From Bemisia tabaci (lineage: Eukaryota; Arthropoda; Insecta; Hemiptera; Aleyrodidae): a DNA stretch of 64,000 nt. Positions 1 through 13,900 of the stretch are shown here, piece after piece. The number at the start of each line of letters is the position of its first letter. The first letter of the stretch is position 1. Under the pieces are notes generated by a model that was not told the origin of the DNA, searched no databases, and saw only the letters and a list, made by a program, of their open reading frames with translations. The position numbers and the translations under genes were made by a program. Where the stretch lies: assembly GCF_918797505.1 (NCBI RefSeq), contig NC_092800.1, positions 46,579,022-46,643,021 on the forward strand. The letters are read 5' to 3'.

Positions 1-865
1 TCTTCATTATTTCTTCCATCTTTTGTAAAATTTGTATTGCATTTCTATTAAATCATATATTCTCTTTTGTGCTAAGCATGTTGATTGCTTTATCAATTAC
101 TTAAGTGTCTTAAAAGATTACTTTACATAAATACTGCAAAATTTGAATCATACGATGATGCAGAGCCTTGTGCAAATGTGCATTGTTCTATGTTGCTCTG
201 ATTGTTTCTTTTTTTTACGTTTTAATTATCAGAATACTAAAGTCTTTCAAACTAGGAATGATTACACTTGTAAATACATATTTCTTAAGTTCAGTAATAC
301 CCTAATTATCCGACAATCTGGGGCAAGGGCCATGTCGGATATGGAAAAAGTCCAATAATCAAAACTACCAAAAGAGACTGAAAAAATGCCATTCCAGGCT
401 CTATTTGTAAATTTAAAGCACAAACTTGGTCAATTTTACATCACATCTCTAGAAAATTTTTTTTATGAGATAAGACACCAAAAACCACATTTATATTAAA
501 TTTTTGTCTAAAAACCAGGTTTTGTTGTGTTGATTGACTTGTTTTTACCAAAAACTCAATTTTGTCCACGTTGGAAAACCGGAGCTTCTGATAGTCGGTG
601 TTCGGATAATCAGGATATTACTGCAGATTAATTATCATGTTTATGTAAATGTATACATATCTACCTTGGAACATCATTCAGTCAGTACCGAGGTTCTTTT
701 TCCGACTATTTGTGAGATGATTTTTCCTGTGGTTAAGTCTTGATTGAAAAAGATACTTGATTGTTAAAAGCTAGTTGAAAGCCGTATTTGATTCCTAGAA
801 TAAATTAGTTCAAAAATCAGGATTAACATCGTGTTTAAGTTTCTTGCTACTTAAAAGAAGCCATA
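1..865. other. AT-rich non-coding, no feature
   Basis: I see only short chance ORFs and no splice pair that joins a frame. It may be upstream intergenic sequence or a 5'UTR intron of the FASTK gene. Confidence 0.5.
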
Positions 866-1130
866 TTGACCGTGGAACTGCATAAAAAAGTATCTCCTCT
901 GTTTGCAGCGCTGCAGACTTCCCATCATAATTTATTTTCTAAAAGAAAAAATTCTCAACATCATTTCGTCAAAACTTTGCGGATTTTTCTGATCTGTGCA
1001 AAGAATGTTCTGTGAAGTTTTCAAGCAACAGTGTTAGTTTGTTCTCTTTTGAATAAATAAAATGGGAGCAAATATTTTGAAACACCGCAAACAAAATATG
1101 CATTTTTGCAGTTTCCGCGTTAATGTATTA
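866..1130. repeat. Degenerate foldback element, GATGGCCAAAGT family
   Basis: It shares blocks with the copies at 5079, 8331 and 13754: AGTATCTCCTCTGTTTGCAG, then a run ending AATAAAATGGGAGCAAATAT and TTTTGAAACACCGC. The terminal repeats are decayed. Confidence 0.45.
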
Positions 1131-1380
1131 GAACTAAAAATTATTTGCTCTTTTCTTTTCTTTTCCTTGTGATTATGTAAAATCTTGCTTGATGAATGTG
1201 ATATTCAAACTTAACATATCCACTTACTAATTCAACCACAACTGGACCATAGAAATAGTACCTTGAACATAGAGAGAAAGCTGGAAATCAATAATGCTAT
1301 TAACAGTTGCACACTCCTAAGCCCAAATTCTCTACTTACATTGTGGTCTTAGAGCTTTGACGGCACAAGGTTATAGGCGA

Positions 1381-1622
1381 CTGCTACCGCGCCAAGGAAA
1401 AATGTGGTAAGAACCCCTGAGACATTGCCAAATTTCCTATCATAAAACATGAAATTCCTGGTAAACTTATGAATATTTTTCCTTCAATTTTTCAGACAAT
1501 TTTGTTCACAATTTCATTGAAGCTCTTGAAAATTTCAAGGAAATATGTTCACACCTTTCCTCAAAAATAAAAATTTTATTGGAGGAATGTTGGCAACTCC
1601 TGAATTTCCTTCGCTTAGCCGA
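1381..1622. mobile_element. MITE, CTGCC..GGCAG family, decayed copy
   Basis: The start CTGCTACCGCGCCAAGGAAA and internal TTGCCAAATTTCCTATCATA match the copies at 29650 and 33498. The end GTTGGCAACTCC..CCTTCGCTTAG matches their right end. The TIRs have decayed. Confidence 0.5.
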
Positions 1623-3156
1623 ATGTGTAACCTTTTTGCCTAGAGCTTATTATTTTTACAGGGTTTCAGAGCTTTTACTGTAGATGATTCTCATTTTAGA
1701 GACTATTCACTATTTCTTGATGTGCTTTATGGAGTGCAATATTTTTTTGAAATCAAATGTGTCATTACACAATTTTTAATTGAGACTTGCCAATTCCCAA
1801 CATTGCAATTATTGGTGACATGTATCAAATCATATCGACTGCTTAAGTGTTTTTTTTTTTTGAAGGACTTGTTTAAAATATTCTTTTTTATGCTTGTGAT
1901 ATAGTTTCTTTGTAGAATTATCTTGCCTTTTTTAAAAATCTGTAAATTCCTCTATCCACGTAGTCAATGTACACGGTGAAACCCAAAAGTTGCAGTTTCT
2001 TCAATTCTCAATTTATTTGAAGGATACTTCAAGCTTGTTAATCAACTCTGCCAAGTTTTTTTTTTAAATTTTTTTTTGGCTCAACAAAATTTTTTGATTT
2101 TAAGTTAAGTCTCTCTGAGGGAAATTTTTGTCTCTCTTAGAGATTCCTCGCCTCAATTTTGTGAAACATTTTCATTTTTTCAACCAGTACGTATTTTTTG
2201 AAAGAAATTAATTTAGTTCATGTACTGATTGTTGTCTTTTTTTTTTACTGCTCATCTGTCAAAGTGGTTTTTTCTTCTTTATAAAAATTTTTTAAAACTT
2301 GTTTCATCTAAAGTGGCCTTCAATTTTTGATGTTGCAAAATATATCTTTGAATCATATCCAAAAATTTGTTTATTTTGTCCATCATGCTACCTATGTCAA
2401 CTCCCATTTTAGAATAGTGGAGAGTAGGTCCAATCACCTCGTGAATAATCTGCAGTTAATTTATGTAAGTGTAGGTTTAAGCATTTAGCTAGATTATTCA
2501 GATTTGAATTGTTTTCCTCATGGAGAGACAAAGTTCTCAATGTTTCTACCGTTACAATGATTTATTACTTACTTGTCCACTTTCAAGGATCATTTACCAG
2601 AGCATTTTGTCCAAGAAAATGAAAGAAGGGAAATCAGTTTAAGTATGGGTTTTAGAGTCAGATAAATATCTTCTTGTGTGCCAACATTTTTAACGATCAA
2701 ATCAGATTGATTTAAGGGTCTCAAAAGTTTGTGGGGCATTGGTCATATTCGCCAAGTACCGCTATAAAATAAACGTATATTACTACTACTGCCACCACTT
2801 TCTTTCTTTCTTTGCTACATGGAGGAAGTTTAAGACCACATTATTGAATTGCAAAGTTGTAGATTTCTTGATGCACGTATATCATTTTCCACAGGAAAAT
2901 TAATAAGCAATTTATCCAAAATTTTTATCTTTACATTCTCTATGCTTTGCTGCAGAAGGAATAGATCATAAAAATTTCAAACAGTAGGTAAGTAACATTG
3001 ATTGCTTTCTTTGAGAAATCAATGTAGAAGTGCAAATTTTGAAATAGCTGATTCAGGGGAGAGAAAACAAAAACGAAGATTTTAAATGAAAGCTGCAAGT
3101 TGGAAACTCGATCCTGTTGCATTAGAATTTATATGAAAGGTAATGAAGTGGACACG
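1623..3156. other. AT-rich non-coding, no feature
   Basis: T-rich tracts and short ORFs only. I see no domain-like translation and no clear inverted repeat. Confidence 0.45.
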
Positions 3157-3296
3157 GGCGTAGCTAGGTGTTCAGATTGAGGGGGCCCAAAAGTCCTCCC
3201 CTGACAAATTCTTGAAAAATATCCCTCTTTTTGCTTTCCAGAGGACTTGAGTCCTTCAAGCCCCCCCCCCCCCTCCCCGGGGGCTATGCGATTGAA
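3157..3296. mobile_element. Possible small TIR element with GGGCGTAGCTAGG end
   Basis: The left end GGGCGTAGCTAGG and right end CCCGGGGGCTATGCG are roughly inverted. This kind of terminus is common on insect short DNA elements. A 13-base C run (3261-3273) lies just inside the right end. Confidence 0.3.
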
Positions 3297-4763
3297 ATAT
3301 GCATAGATATGTATGGAATTATGGATCTGTATTCCAACCCATTTACAGGTATTTTATTTGGAAAGCGGAGGTATTCTTTAAGTGCAGTTCTTATGGATCG
3401 CTTAATCAATTTTTTAACAAGGTCACAAAGAAATATATAGATCACGAGGAAAATACCGAATTTCTTTCCTGTATAAATTGTGTTACAAGTCTATCGCGGG
3501 TATAAATTCGAAATACGGGGAATTTTTGGTCTGAAGTTCTTGATAGCATGCTTCTGAAAATAAAGGAGTTTTACAGTCTCTTGGCAACACCGCACAACAC
3601 TAACACAGTAAAAATTTTAACCTCAATTGATAACTTGTCACGAGGAATCGGAGGATGTAGCAATACCAGAAATGAAGTAAATTTTCGAAGTTAACTACTC
3701 ACTTTCATTTGTTTAAATTATTACCCCTAACATTTTAGTTCTTATCTATTTGAAGTTTCTGGTAATTTCTTGGTCCAAATGTTCCGCAAGTTATGTTCTG
3801 TTCATGCGTAGGACATCCAATTTTTATCAGCACTTTTACCTGAAGGTAATTTTCTGGGTAAGTCTTTAATGCTATCCAATGGTTTCTGCTCACTAGATTA
3901 TTGGTAATTTTGGTCCTCTCTAAGGTTTGTCAACTACGGTGTTTGTGAAATATGCTTCACCTGTTTCTAATGTTGTGTAAGATCACCTTCAAGGCGGGAC
4001 TGATAGGTCCGCAAACCTTGTGATAGATTGTGCCAGCACAGGTGCTGTAAACTTTTTGCAATAATGTATTCTTGCACAAGCTTTGAGCAAAATTCATTTA
4101 CGGTTCACTATGCCTCCCTGTGTGTCAATAATATCGCTACCTCCAATAATAAACAGGTACACTTTAGTGACCTCTAGCGGAGCGCCTCACCGATCGTCTA
4201 ATGATTATTTTGAAGTTTCATTTGTGCGAACACAAATATGAGCATGGTGGTGCTTGTCAGTGGTTAGGGTATTATCATGCTCTTATGCATGTGTGAAGGC
4301 CCAAATTATGTATCCCGGGCGTTGTGTTGTAACGGAGTTAGCCAACTGACAGTTTGATTGTTTACTCCTAACTACCTAAAGTAATGCTAAAGGTACAAGT
4401 TTGCTCTTACTGAACCAAAATATTGCAATCGCCACTGAAAGTTATATCATGAACCCTCTACAAAGCTCTGGACCCTGTTTGTAATATGTTCTGATTGTTA
4501 GAGATTGGTAAGGAATTAAATGATATGACAGCATAGCAACGTTGTACCCAACAAACGTCATTAAATAAGCATGACGTCCCAAAAATTTCCAACACGCGAA
4601 AAAAATAGGAGTGTTCATCACTGTTGCACAATGGTTACGATCGTCTTGCGTAATAGAATACAACTTTGTATTGGGCTAATTTGTACATTGTTTCATTTGA
4701 AAAGTGTCAGTTGAAAAATGTTTAAGGACTTGTCCCAGTAATGAATTGTATTTTTCTTTGTAC
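3297..4763. other. Non-coding, probable upstream intron or 5' flank of the FASTK gene
   Basis: I see no supported exon. The acceptor at 4764-4765 implies a transcribed 5'UTR exon somewhere upstream, but no donor stands out. Confidence 0.4.
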
Positions 4764-4786
4764 TAGGACTTGTGGAGTGCATTTTT

Positions 4787-4991
4787 ATGATGATTCTTGG
4801 ATTACGCTTAAACCTGTTGAGAGTTCTCCTCAAATCTTCCAGACATCTTGAGTGCTTTAACTCTACCGTAGTGACGAATGTAGGTGTGCATCTGTCACCT
4901 GTGGGCAACTCGCCTGACAAGGTACAGAACCTCAATTCTTCTGATGAAGCTGGAACCTCGCTAGGAGCTGTGGAGGACAGTTTATCAGGTG
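4787..4991 (+). CDS. FASTKD4: FASTKD4-like coding exon 1 (start codon, presequence)
   Basis: ATG at 4787 is followed at once by a second ATG at 4790. A pyrimidine-rich tract and AG at 4764-4765 suggest the exon begins at 4766 with an upstream 5'UTR exon I cannot locate. The frame needs a phase-1 donor: GTAATT after 4991 (or GTGGTA after 4988) joins in frame to exon 2. The stronger-looking GTAAGT after 5025 leaves two codon bases and gives a stop at every candidate acceptor of exon 2, so I did not use it. Confidence 0.6.
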
Positions 4992-7900
4992 GTAATTTTT
5001 TCCGCCATTACTTTAACAATTTAGGGTAAGTGTACTGCCTAAGTGTACTTATAGCAGCTCTATACCCTGACGAAAGAGTATTGGCTGTGAAACTACCAGA
5101 CCACGTATCTCGGTTTGTGATGTTGTAGACTTCCTGTCATACTTTATTTTTCAAATGGAAAGCTATTCAGCATCAATTCTTGAAAAGTTTTGTCATTTTC
5201 CTTCTCTTTGTAAAGAAAACTCTGAAGCATTTAAGAAATGATATTGATTTGTTCTCCTTTAACAAAATAAAATGGGAGCGTAGGTTTTTCTACTCCTCAA
5301 ACAGGATACGTGAACTCATAGTTTCACCGTCAATATGGAGGCATACAGCTAGGGCAGGTTTTGCCTTCCCTCTCAACTCTGCAGAAAATGTGAAGCAAAT
5401 TTTGGAATTTTAGGCGAAATATGAACGTCCGAAAGAAGAGAGGCAAATCTTTAATTTGGTTGTATTGACAGAAATGCAGCATTGTGGAAAGCAGTCAGTA
5501 TTCTTAAATTTTTCCACCTCTATTTATAAACTTAAGATGTTTCACCCATCCTGATACCAATATCTTGGAAAGAAGTCCTAACTTTTTGAAGAAAACAAAA
5601 GTGAAATCTCCTGTTTGTCACTTTGACATGCTGATAATACAAATGCTGGAAGGTCAAAATAATCGGGAAACAGTGCATTTACTATCAAGGTCACATTTTC
5701 CATTTCTTTTTTATGTTTTGCTAAATTCTTATTCTTATTAGTTCCTGATAAAAAATTCTTGAAGTCTTCAAATGTGGCTAAAAAATCTGCCACAAATATT
5801 TAAAGTAGTGCTTTATTCATTTTCACAAAGAGTGCAAGTTGTAGGTGCAATATTTACACTGGAGGGTGAGTTGGTGCTAAGTAGATTTATTTACTTTTAA
5901 TGTTGGACAGAAGATCTGCCAGACTCCAATAACAGGCACTAAGTTTGATCTGAAGATGAATTGTATTTTGAAGTGCGCTAAGAATAATTGTTAATAGATC
6001 AAAATTCACTTCCCCCTCTTTCGCAGTTTCGTTCTGAAACGTCATAGAGTTTTTTCGTAATCTTTAATTTTAAATTTTGGGTTTTCCCCCAGAAAAATTT
6101 GAACTTTGTACTTCTCTACCAACCCGTCACTTAAAAAAAATGAAGGAAGATTTTTTCCTCACCAAATTCCTCTAAAATTGTCTTTAAAATTTCAATATGT
6201 CATTATTTTAAGAAAAAATAATGGAAAGAAAAAACACTTACTTATTCATAAATCTATTAATATGAAATTCCAGGTAAAGGCAAGTCCCGGTTAGTTGCAG
6301 CGGCTTTTGCCTCTCTGGGACATGTTGACACCTCAGGAGCGGTGGAGAATCCATCTTTGGACGATAAAATTAAAACAGCGAAAACGGTCGACGAGCTGCT
6401 TAGTTTGATGGATAATCAGATCATATCCAAAGGGCATGCTTTCAAGGTTTGTATACAGCTAAATTATCTTTGAAATCTTTTTCAAAGCCGTAAAGAGGCG
6501 TAATTTTGAAATTCCCAGATTTTAATTGTGCCGGAAAAAAATTGTCTTCATCTAAACTCTGTCAGAATAAATTTTTGAATTTAGGGCATTGAACCCCTTC
6601 TTGTGGCCTCCCTATTTCTATATGCAACCTGCTGGCTGCATGAGTGGAGACAGTCCTTGAAATCTGCTAGTTTGACAACCATCAGGTGGACTACATTTTG
6701 TAATTCGGAACTCTAGTTTCTGGTTCAGTTTAGAAACGTCGTATGTACTGTTGGTTTTCCTATGCTTTTAAGCATTTTTACTGATGAGCCAGAAATAGTA
6801 GTTCCTAATTGCAAAATGCAGTCCAGATAGAAGTAAGTGCACTTTAATTTCTAAAAGATTGCCCGACTGTGCTATGTAGAGAAGATGAAGAGTAATGAAT
6901 GAACCTAGCTAAAATAAAACTTTGTTCCCAAATAAATGAATGCTTTTCTGAAAGTAAAAATCAATCTGAGTTTTTCTTGGTCAATTCACCTCATGAACTT
7001 TTACAGATTCCGTTCATCAATAGCGGAAATGTGAAACCATCTCCATTCAATGTTATGAAATTTTCGCTCTCATTTTATTTCTCAGAGAAGCAACCCGATT
7101 TTAGAGGTAAAATTTACTTACAGGAAATATTCCACCAACAGAGGAAAACAATGAAGGAAGTTTTCAAAAAATTTCATAGTCTAGGTTCCTAAAGAAAAAA
7201 TAAGTATGACAGAAAGTCTGCGACATCGCAAATGGAGATATGAGGTTTCGCTTTTCCGCCATAAATATTGTAATACTTTTATTCGTGAGCTTATGTCTGT
7301 TTTTCTTCTCAATGTTTCAGGTCTTCAGCATTTTGTCAACCTGGACTTCGCAGAAAAAAATAGAAATTTCTGAGCTGGAAACAGATATACGGTTTTTAAA
7401 ATTATGTAAATTTTTGAATAAATCTGTCAGTAAACATTTACAGGCTGCTAAAGGTGACAAAGTAGCCGGTGGTCCGAATATTGTAACGGAAGTGACCAAT
7501 GAAGATGTCGCTGCCAAGTTATCATCAACCTTAGAATTGCCTCAATTAGTCAAAGTAAGTCTTTTACTCAATATTTAATGAGTCTAGTGAAAATATCAAT
7601 GTTGCTCTTCTTTTATGGACCACTAGACAAGGTGCGAATTAAATTAATACCCTTTACCGTTGTCTGCAAGAATAGAGAGGCTGTAACTACGATTCTGTGA
7701 CGTTACGCTAGTAGATGAAACTCAGCCGCAATTTAACATATGTTCTTATGGGAGAACTCATGGTACATGTTCCTTTTGTGCTAATATTTTTTCAGGGGTT
7801 GATCTGATGCATAAATTCATACGAACCTTTTTGAAAGAAGATAAAATTTCACATCAGAAAACTGCCTAGTTCATAAATTACTCTGTCTGATAATTGAGGA

Positions 7901-10900
7901 AATAAAAGCTAAACACGACTAAATACCGAAAATCGTTACCCCACTAAGATTCAAACGCGCCGCTCATGCAACTTCCGCCGATTGACGGCGGCTCTGATTG
8001 GTTAACTTGGCGATTACTGTACTAGTTTAACGGCATGAAACCGAATAGTTATGGCCTCTCCATTCTTGTAGGCAACGCTTTGACACATGTTTTCTCCTCA
8101 AAATGACACGCAAAGTATGAGTTGTTCCATGAAAATTATTAGAAGTAGCTCCTCATTGAAGTGTTCCCATTTTCTTATGCCTCAATTAAAACTTTCTGCT
8201 CATTAAAAAACCATTATCTTCCTGAGTCAAACCGCACACAGATTGTTACTGTAACAGTCTCTGCAGTACAAAAGTATTGCCAATATTGATGTGCCAATGG
8301 AGGGCATCTGATAATTTTGAATTCATAATACTGATGGCCAAAGTGCGAAACAATGTATCTCCGTCCATAACGTTGCAGACTGCGTGTCATACTTTATCAT
8401 TTCCTCAAACTTCCTTGATCTTTCCTCTCCACCAGTAGACTATTCTGTACTTAAAAATTTCAAGCAATGAAGTTGGCTTGTTCCTCCTCAAAAAAATAAA
8501 ATAAGAGCGGAAATTTTGAAACACTGGAATGAAGACACGTGGTTTTGCACTTTAACCAATGATATCCTAGATAAAATTTCAAAGTATCTCCTCTGCAAAA
8601 TCATTTTGAGCTGCAAATTTGAAACTACCATCAATACAATTTGATTGAATATGTTTTAGTGTTTCTTTTGAGGAAATAGGTTTAAAAATGTTTGATAACC
8701 TTCAAAGTAATGCTGCCAATACCCCAATGATGCTTTTGCCTTAAGGTGAATCTTCAGCAGTAGTTCCGAAAAAATCCACCATGTCGCGCTGCTAAAATCC
8801 GAATCCGAAATCAATGATTATTTAAATATCACAATAGATATTTTAAATTCTAAGACTCATATGTTGGGAATCATTAGAAACCAACGCGAGCTTTAAAAGT
8901 TTAATAATAAAAGCTACAACTTGATCCCAATATCTCTTATGGGATATCTGTAAGTGGTGGAGAGACAGCTCTCGGTGGGAGAGAGATATCTGCAACTGCT
9001 GAGAGCGATCAATCGTGATTGGTTCCATCAAGGTCATCATGCTTAACCCTACTTTTTTCTGGGGTCAAGTTTCAGAGCTTCAGAAATTATTTTACATGTC
9101 GTTTTTAGTGTCAAAAGGAAGAAGAATGTTATGGCTAAAACTTATGACTCTTCAATTAAAATAGAAATTCCTTTAACTGTCATAAGAGCTCAAGGACTCA
9201 CGTGGAGCTGTACGGACTTTAATAGCGTGGACCAAAGAATCAAAACACAGCGGTGGTGCTCCCTGCGCGGAAAAATTTCTTACTAAGCACTGCTGTAAAT
9301 TCACCTTAAGGTCCCTTGTCCTACAGACCAGCCAATGGCCCTTCACCTATAGCCTCTCATCTAATCCTGTTCTATTTGCAGGTGCTGCATTCACTTGCAA
9401 TGAAGCAGAAACGATCGTTGACCCTGTTGCGATCACTGGTGTACAATATCACCGAAAATCCAGAGGACTTAAATGTGAAGCAATGCGCTGATGTCCTGTA
9501 CAGCTTAGCCTCATTAAACTATCCGGACGAAGTGCTCATGTGTCGAGTAACAGCTGATCTATACAAATGCATCGAGACAACAGAGAGGCCATCAGTCATC
9601 AAATCGATAATTCAGAGCATAGGCATGTTAAAGTATAGAGACACGGAATTATTAGATCAATTGAGCGAATGGATCTTGAAGCACCACCACACATGCAGGC
9701 CTCAGGAACTTTCAACATTAATTCAAACTTTAGCTGCTGTTAACTTTAAACCCTCAAATGAGGAAGTACTGAAGGTATTTCATAAAATTTCATTAAATTT
9801 GCTTTACATGTTAGCTAAGTACGTGTTTATTGTGCATGGTTTTACAGTTTTTTTCCTAACAAGATTTAAATACATAGTTTGGTTGCCTAAGGGAGGCAAA
9901 AAATACTGGATCGTACCTTTTGTTCATGCGCCATAATGTCACGTCGTGTGGTAAAAGTTTCAAACTTTCTTATATTTCTAGCCAATTACACGCCATTTTT
10001 AAATGTTTTGGCTGGGGATTATCCCATCATCCTGAAAAAATTTGATCAAAGATAAGGTAATGTATTGATGTATTTTAGGAATATTTTTCTCTTTCCGAAA
10101 CAATTTCATCATACTCTGTAAATTTGTTATGAGATTGATCAGCTAGATCCACAAAAATTTTCTGAGCTTTCGAATTTCGTAATTACCCTCGCACCTGGAC
10201 AGCCTATCCAGTTTCACAGGGTCCTCAGTGATCTGGAAAACCTGGAAATTTAGGGAATTTATGGGAAAAACAGGGACTTTATGGGAAAAACACGAAATTC
10301 TTGGGAAAAATAGGGAATTTTGCAGGTGGCATGCCAGATCTAGAAGTGAAGATTCCCTTAGTTAATCAAAAAAGAAAAAACGTAGTTCCAGCCAGTAGTT
10401 GAAAATCGCTGGGGAAATCACTAAAACATGAAAAGAAAAAATTAAAAATGAACATTTTCCCCCTATTTTTAATAAGTTACCTCCCCTTTTCCTTCAAAAT
10501 ATGTTTTCATAGTTAAAAATAGCAAGGTGAATGTGCTTCCAAAGAATCTCTCAATCTTGACTAATTTTTTTTTTGCAGGCAATTTTGCCCAGTATAAATC
10601 AGGACCAAGGAATGAACGTATCAGGGTGGTTGAAGATTGTCTGGTCCTTAGCAGTGTTGGGAGAAGCTACTGATAAACAAGTCATGTCAGTTCTCCAGCC
10701 TGAATTCGTTGACAAATTAATTGTAACCTGGGACAGTTTACCATTTGCCTTTAACCTCAAACTGCTTCAACTCTATGGTTATGCCTCTTTAGTCTTGCAG
10801 TGTTCAGGTAATCTACGTTTTTTGTTCTACAAGAAAAAGAATATGCGTATTAAGCTAAGAAATACCTCTTTCACAATTCTTTGAAGGAAATTTTTAGCCA

Positions 10901-13900
10901 TTGTCCGTAAAAAGTTCAGCTTAAAGCTGATATCTTGTTACAGAGGGAAAATACTCTCACACAAGCACAATTTTTCCTCAAAGAGATTTTACGCACCATG
11001 GCTGAAAAACTCCATCATTGACATACGGTCGTTTTCTGCAGTTAGTTTGAGCACTATTCTTTGGTTGAGATTTGGCAAAAAAAGAAAAAAAGAAACAATG
11101 GGTCAATTGCGCTGGTCACAGAATCATATTTTGATGCTTGATTTTTGTAAGTTAACTATAAATAATAAGATCCATCCAAACAGCAACTTTCTACGTTCAA
11201 TATTGATGGAGATTTCGTTCTTTGATGAATTCGGTTTATAACGTCATCCACTGTGGTAGAGACACCCTTGGTGTCTTCCACCTCACTTTTATCAGTCAGT
11301 GATTCACTGGTTACTCAACATCAAACCTAGGTGAAATCAAGGTGGAAGAAACCAATAAGGATGTCACTACCGCGGTGGATGACATCATGAACCAAATTTT
11401 TCAAAGCGGGATATCCTGGCTAATATTGAACGTAGAGAGTTGAGGTTTTGATAGATTTTATTATTTTTAGCTGATCTACAAGAATCTACCATCAAATTGC
11501 GATTTTGTGACCAGCGCAACTGATCCGTTGTGTTCTGTTTTGGTCTGTAATCCAATTTTATGGAGGAGTCTCTGCTGGAAAAGAGGATGTGATAACCTTT
11601 TCTCTATCTTGAAGTTCTTAGTTTTTAATTTTAAATCAAGTTCCTCCAGATAATCAGTTCTAGTGAGTTTGTAAAATTGGGAACAGAGATATCTTGAGTT
11701 CTAATTTAGCCCCATTCCCGCGGTTTTTTAGTCAAAATTGATTTCGCTATGGGCATGTACAAGATAACATCTGTACTTGGCATAGGCTTTTAACTGTTCA
11801 AAATAGAAGGGAGAAAAGTTGAGGACAAATTTTATTTTTTAAAAGAAACTGAAAAGAAAAGAAAAAATTCCTACTAATCTTATGTTAGTCGTTAGAGGGT
11901 GCAAGGATCGTTAAGGACAAATGAATCGGTGATAAGTCCTTAAAGTCCACTTTTTGTGCATTCTTTAACCTAATCAAGTTTCTATATTTTTTGTTTTTAG
12001 ACGCCCAATGGTTGGCGAAGAATCAAGAACTCAAAAATATTCCTCTGTTAAGGTCGAAAGACAAACAGGTTTATGTGAATGGAGTGTTCACGGCTCTTTC
12101 AAATTTACTGCCATCTTCTGTGTATCTGTCAAAAGATATCAATTCAGGATATGGATACTTAATTGGTAAGCTAAATTTCATTTAATGATTGTCGTCATTT
12201 GGTAAATTTTCATTTTCTTTCCTATAAAGGAAACTTGTGATGAAGTTCGTACAGTCTTGAAAAGTCTTCGGGAGTCTTGAAATATTTTAATTTTTGAGAA
12301 AAGTGGCAATAGCCTTGAAAGTTTGTGATAGTCCCTTACCAATAAAATTTGAAGTTTAACTCCAAAGAATATAAATTTCTGAATAATCTTTTGACTTTTA
12401 TGTTTAACTAGAAGTATGCTCCTCCAAGAGTTTTAAGTGTTTATCAAATGCTGTTTTCCGGAAGAATTTACTTGTATGCACCCATTTTTCTCTGTTTCTG
12501 ATAAATATATAATTGAAAACTTGCTAAAAAAATTGTGAAAGTCCTCGAATATTCAATCTAAAGCCCCTTTAAACTCTCCCTCAGTTCTTTAAAAGTCCTC
12601 TAAGATGGTTAATTTTTTTTGGTAATGGTCAACCGCATGTACCCTGATTGAAGTAATTATTCGCTTACTAAATATTCAGGTTTTTTCATTTATGACATTT
12701 AACCAAGTATGAAGGGTACCCTCAGAAGTTGAGACACCAACCCCTCGTATGAACGAATAAATAAAGACAGCAATTTCCAGGTCATACAAGTTTAAAGCTC
12801 ATTTCATCAGCTTTCTAACGTGTCCATGTTAGGCTCATCCGGTCAAATATTTACTGAGTTAAAGTGAGCTGTAGGCAATATGCTCACGCAACCTCTAAGA
12901 AAATGTTACACCTTTTGTAAGAGAAGAAAAATAAAGCTAATATGCATTAAATTTCACCAGAGCAAAATGTTGCCAGCCAATTTCATTACCAAGTTTTAAA
13001 AACTATCCTTTAATTCTTATTAATTCTGAAATGTTCCTTGCAGATGGAGTATGTCAAATAGATGATAAGTTGACGCCCATAGCTCTAATTGACAAGAAAA
13101 CTGGAAAGAGAATTAATGAAGATAAAGGAACAAAGTAAGTGGTTAACCTTTTGATTTTTTTTATTCCCACCAACAATTAATTATCAATGATTGAGCTAAG
13201 TGTAGCCATTCACTTCCTTGTTTTTATAATTTCTCGATTTTTAGAGGAGTACTTTCCCTCTATTAACACTGATCGGAAATTAATGAACTTCCTAAAATTG
13301 AGATTTTGCTTTTTGCTGTAAAAATTTAATGCTGCTAAATGAAAAGGATAGGGGCTGAAAAAGTATAATGTAAAGGAAACTAAAATTTTCGAGCAGTTGC
13401 TGAATTTTCTCAAGGAAGAAAAGAGTAGAATATATTAATAGACCAGAAACTCAGTTGTTAATTTGTGTGGCTACATATTGATGGAGAAACCAGGAAAAAT
13501 GTAACTTTTACAATGTGTCAAAATGTTCGATCTGTGTTATTTTATAATTTTTTAATAGCATGTTTCTTGGCATGGTATGACATTCTCTGAGCATATTTTC
13601 GAAAAGCATATTTGAGCAGCATCACGTGAAATCAATCATTGTCTACTTCCCAAAAAATTTAAATATGACGTGAAATCTGCAACCACTCAAATAGAAATGC
13701 ATATATCTCTCGTTTTATTATTTATTTGCTGACACCAAAACTTGCCAGGGAGGCATATCCATGGCAAAATGCGAAACTACATACTTCTATTGCAATGTTT
13801 CAACGTTTCCACCATTATTGTATATTTTCAAAGAAAAGCAAGCCAAACTAATAGCTTGAAATCTAGACAGAATATTCTGCTAATATAGAAGAAAAACCAA

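Noticed and set aside
9775..9936. Extension of FASTK exon 4 past its donor
   Set aside because: The frame stays open for 54 codons, but the sequence turns AT-rich and hydrophobic after the GTATTT donor, and exon 5 joins in phase with domain continuity.
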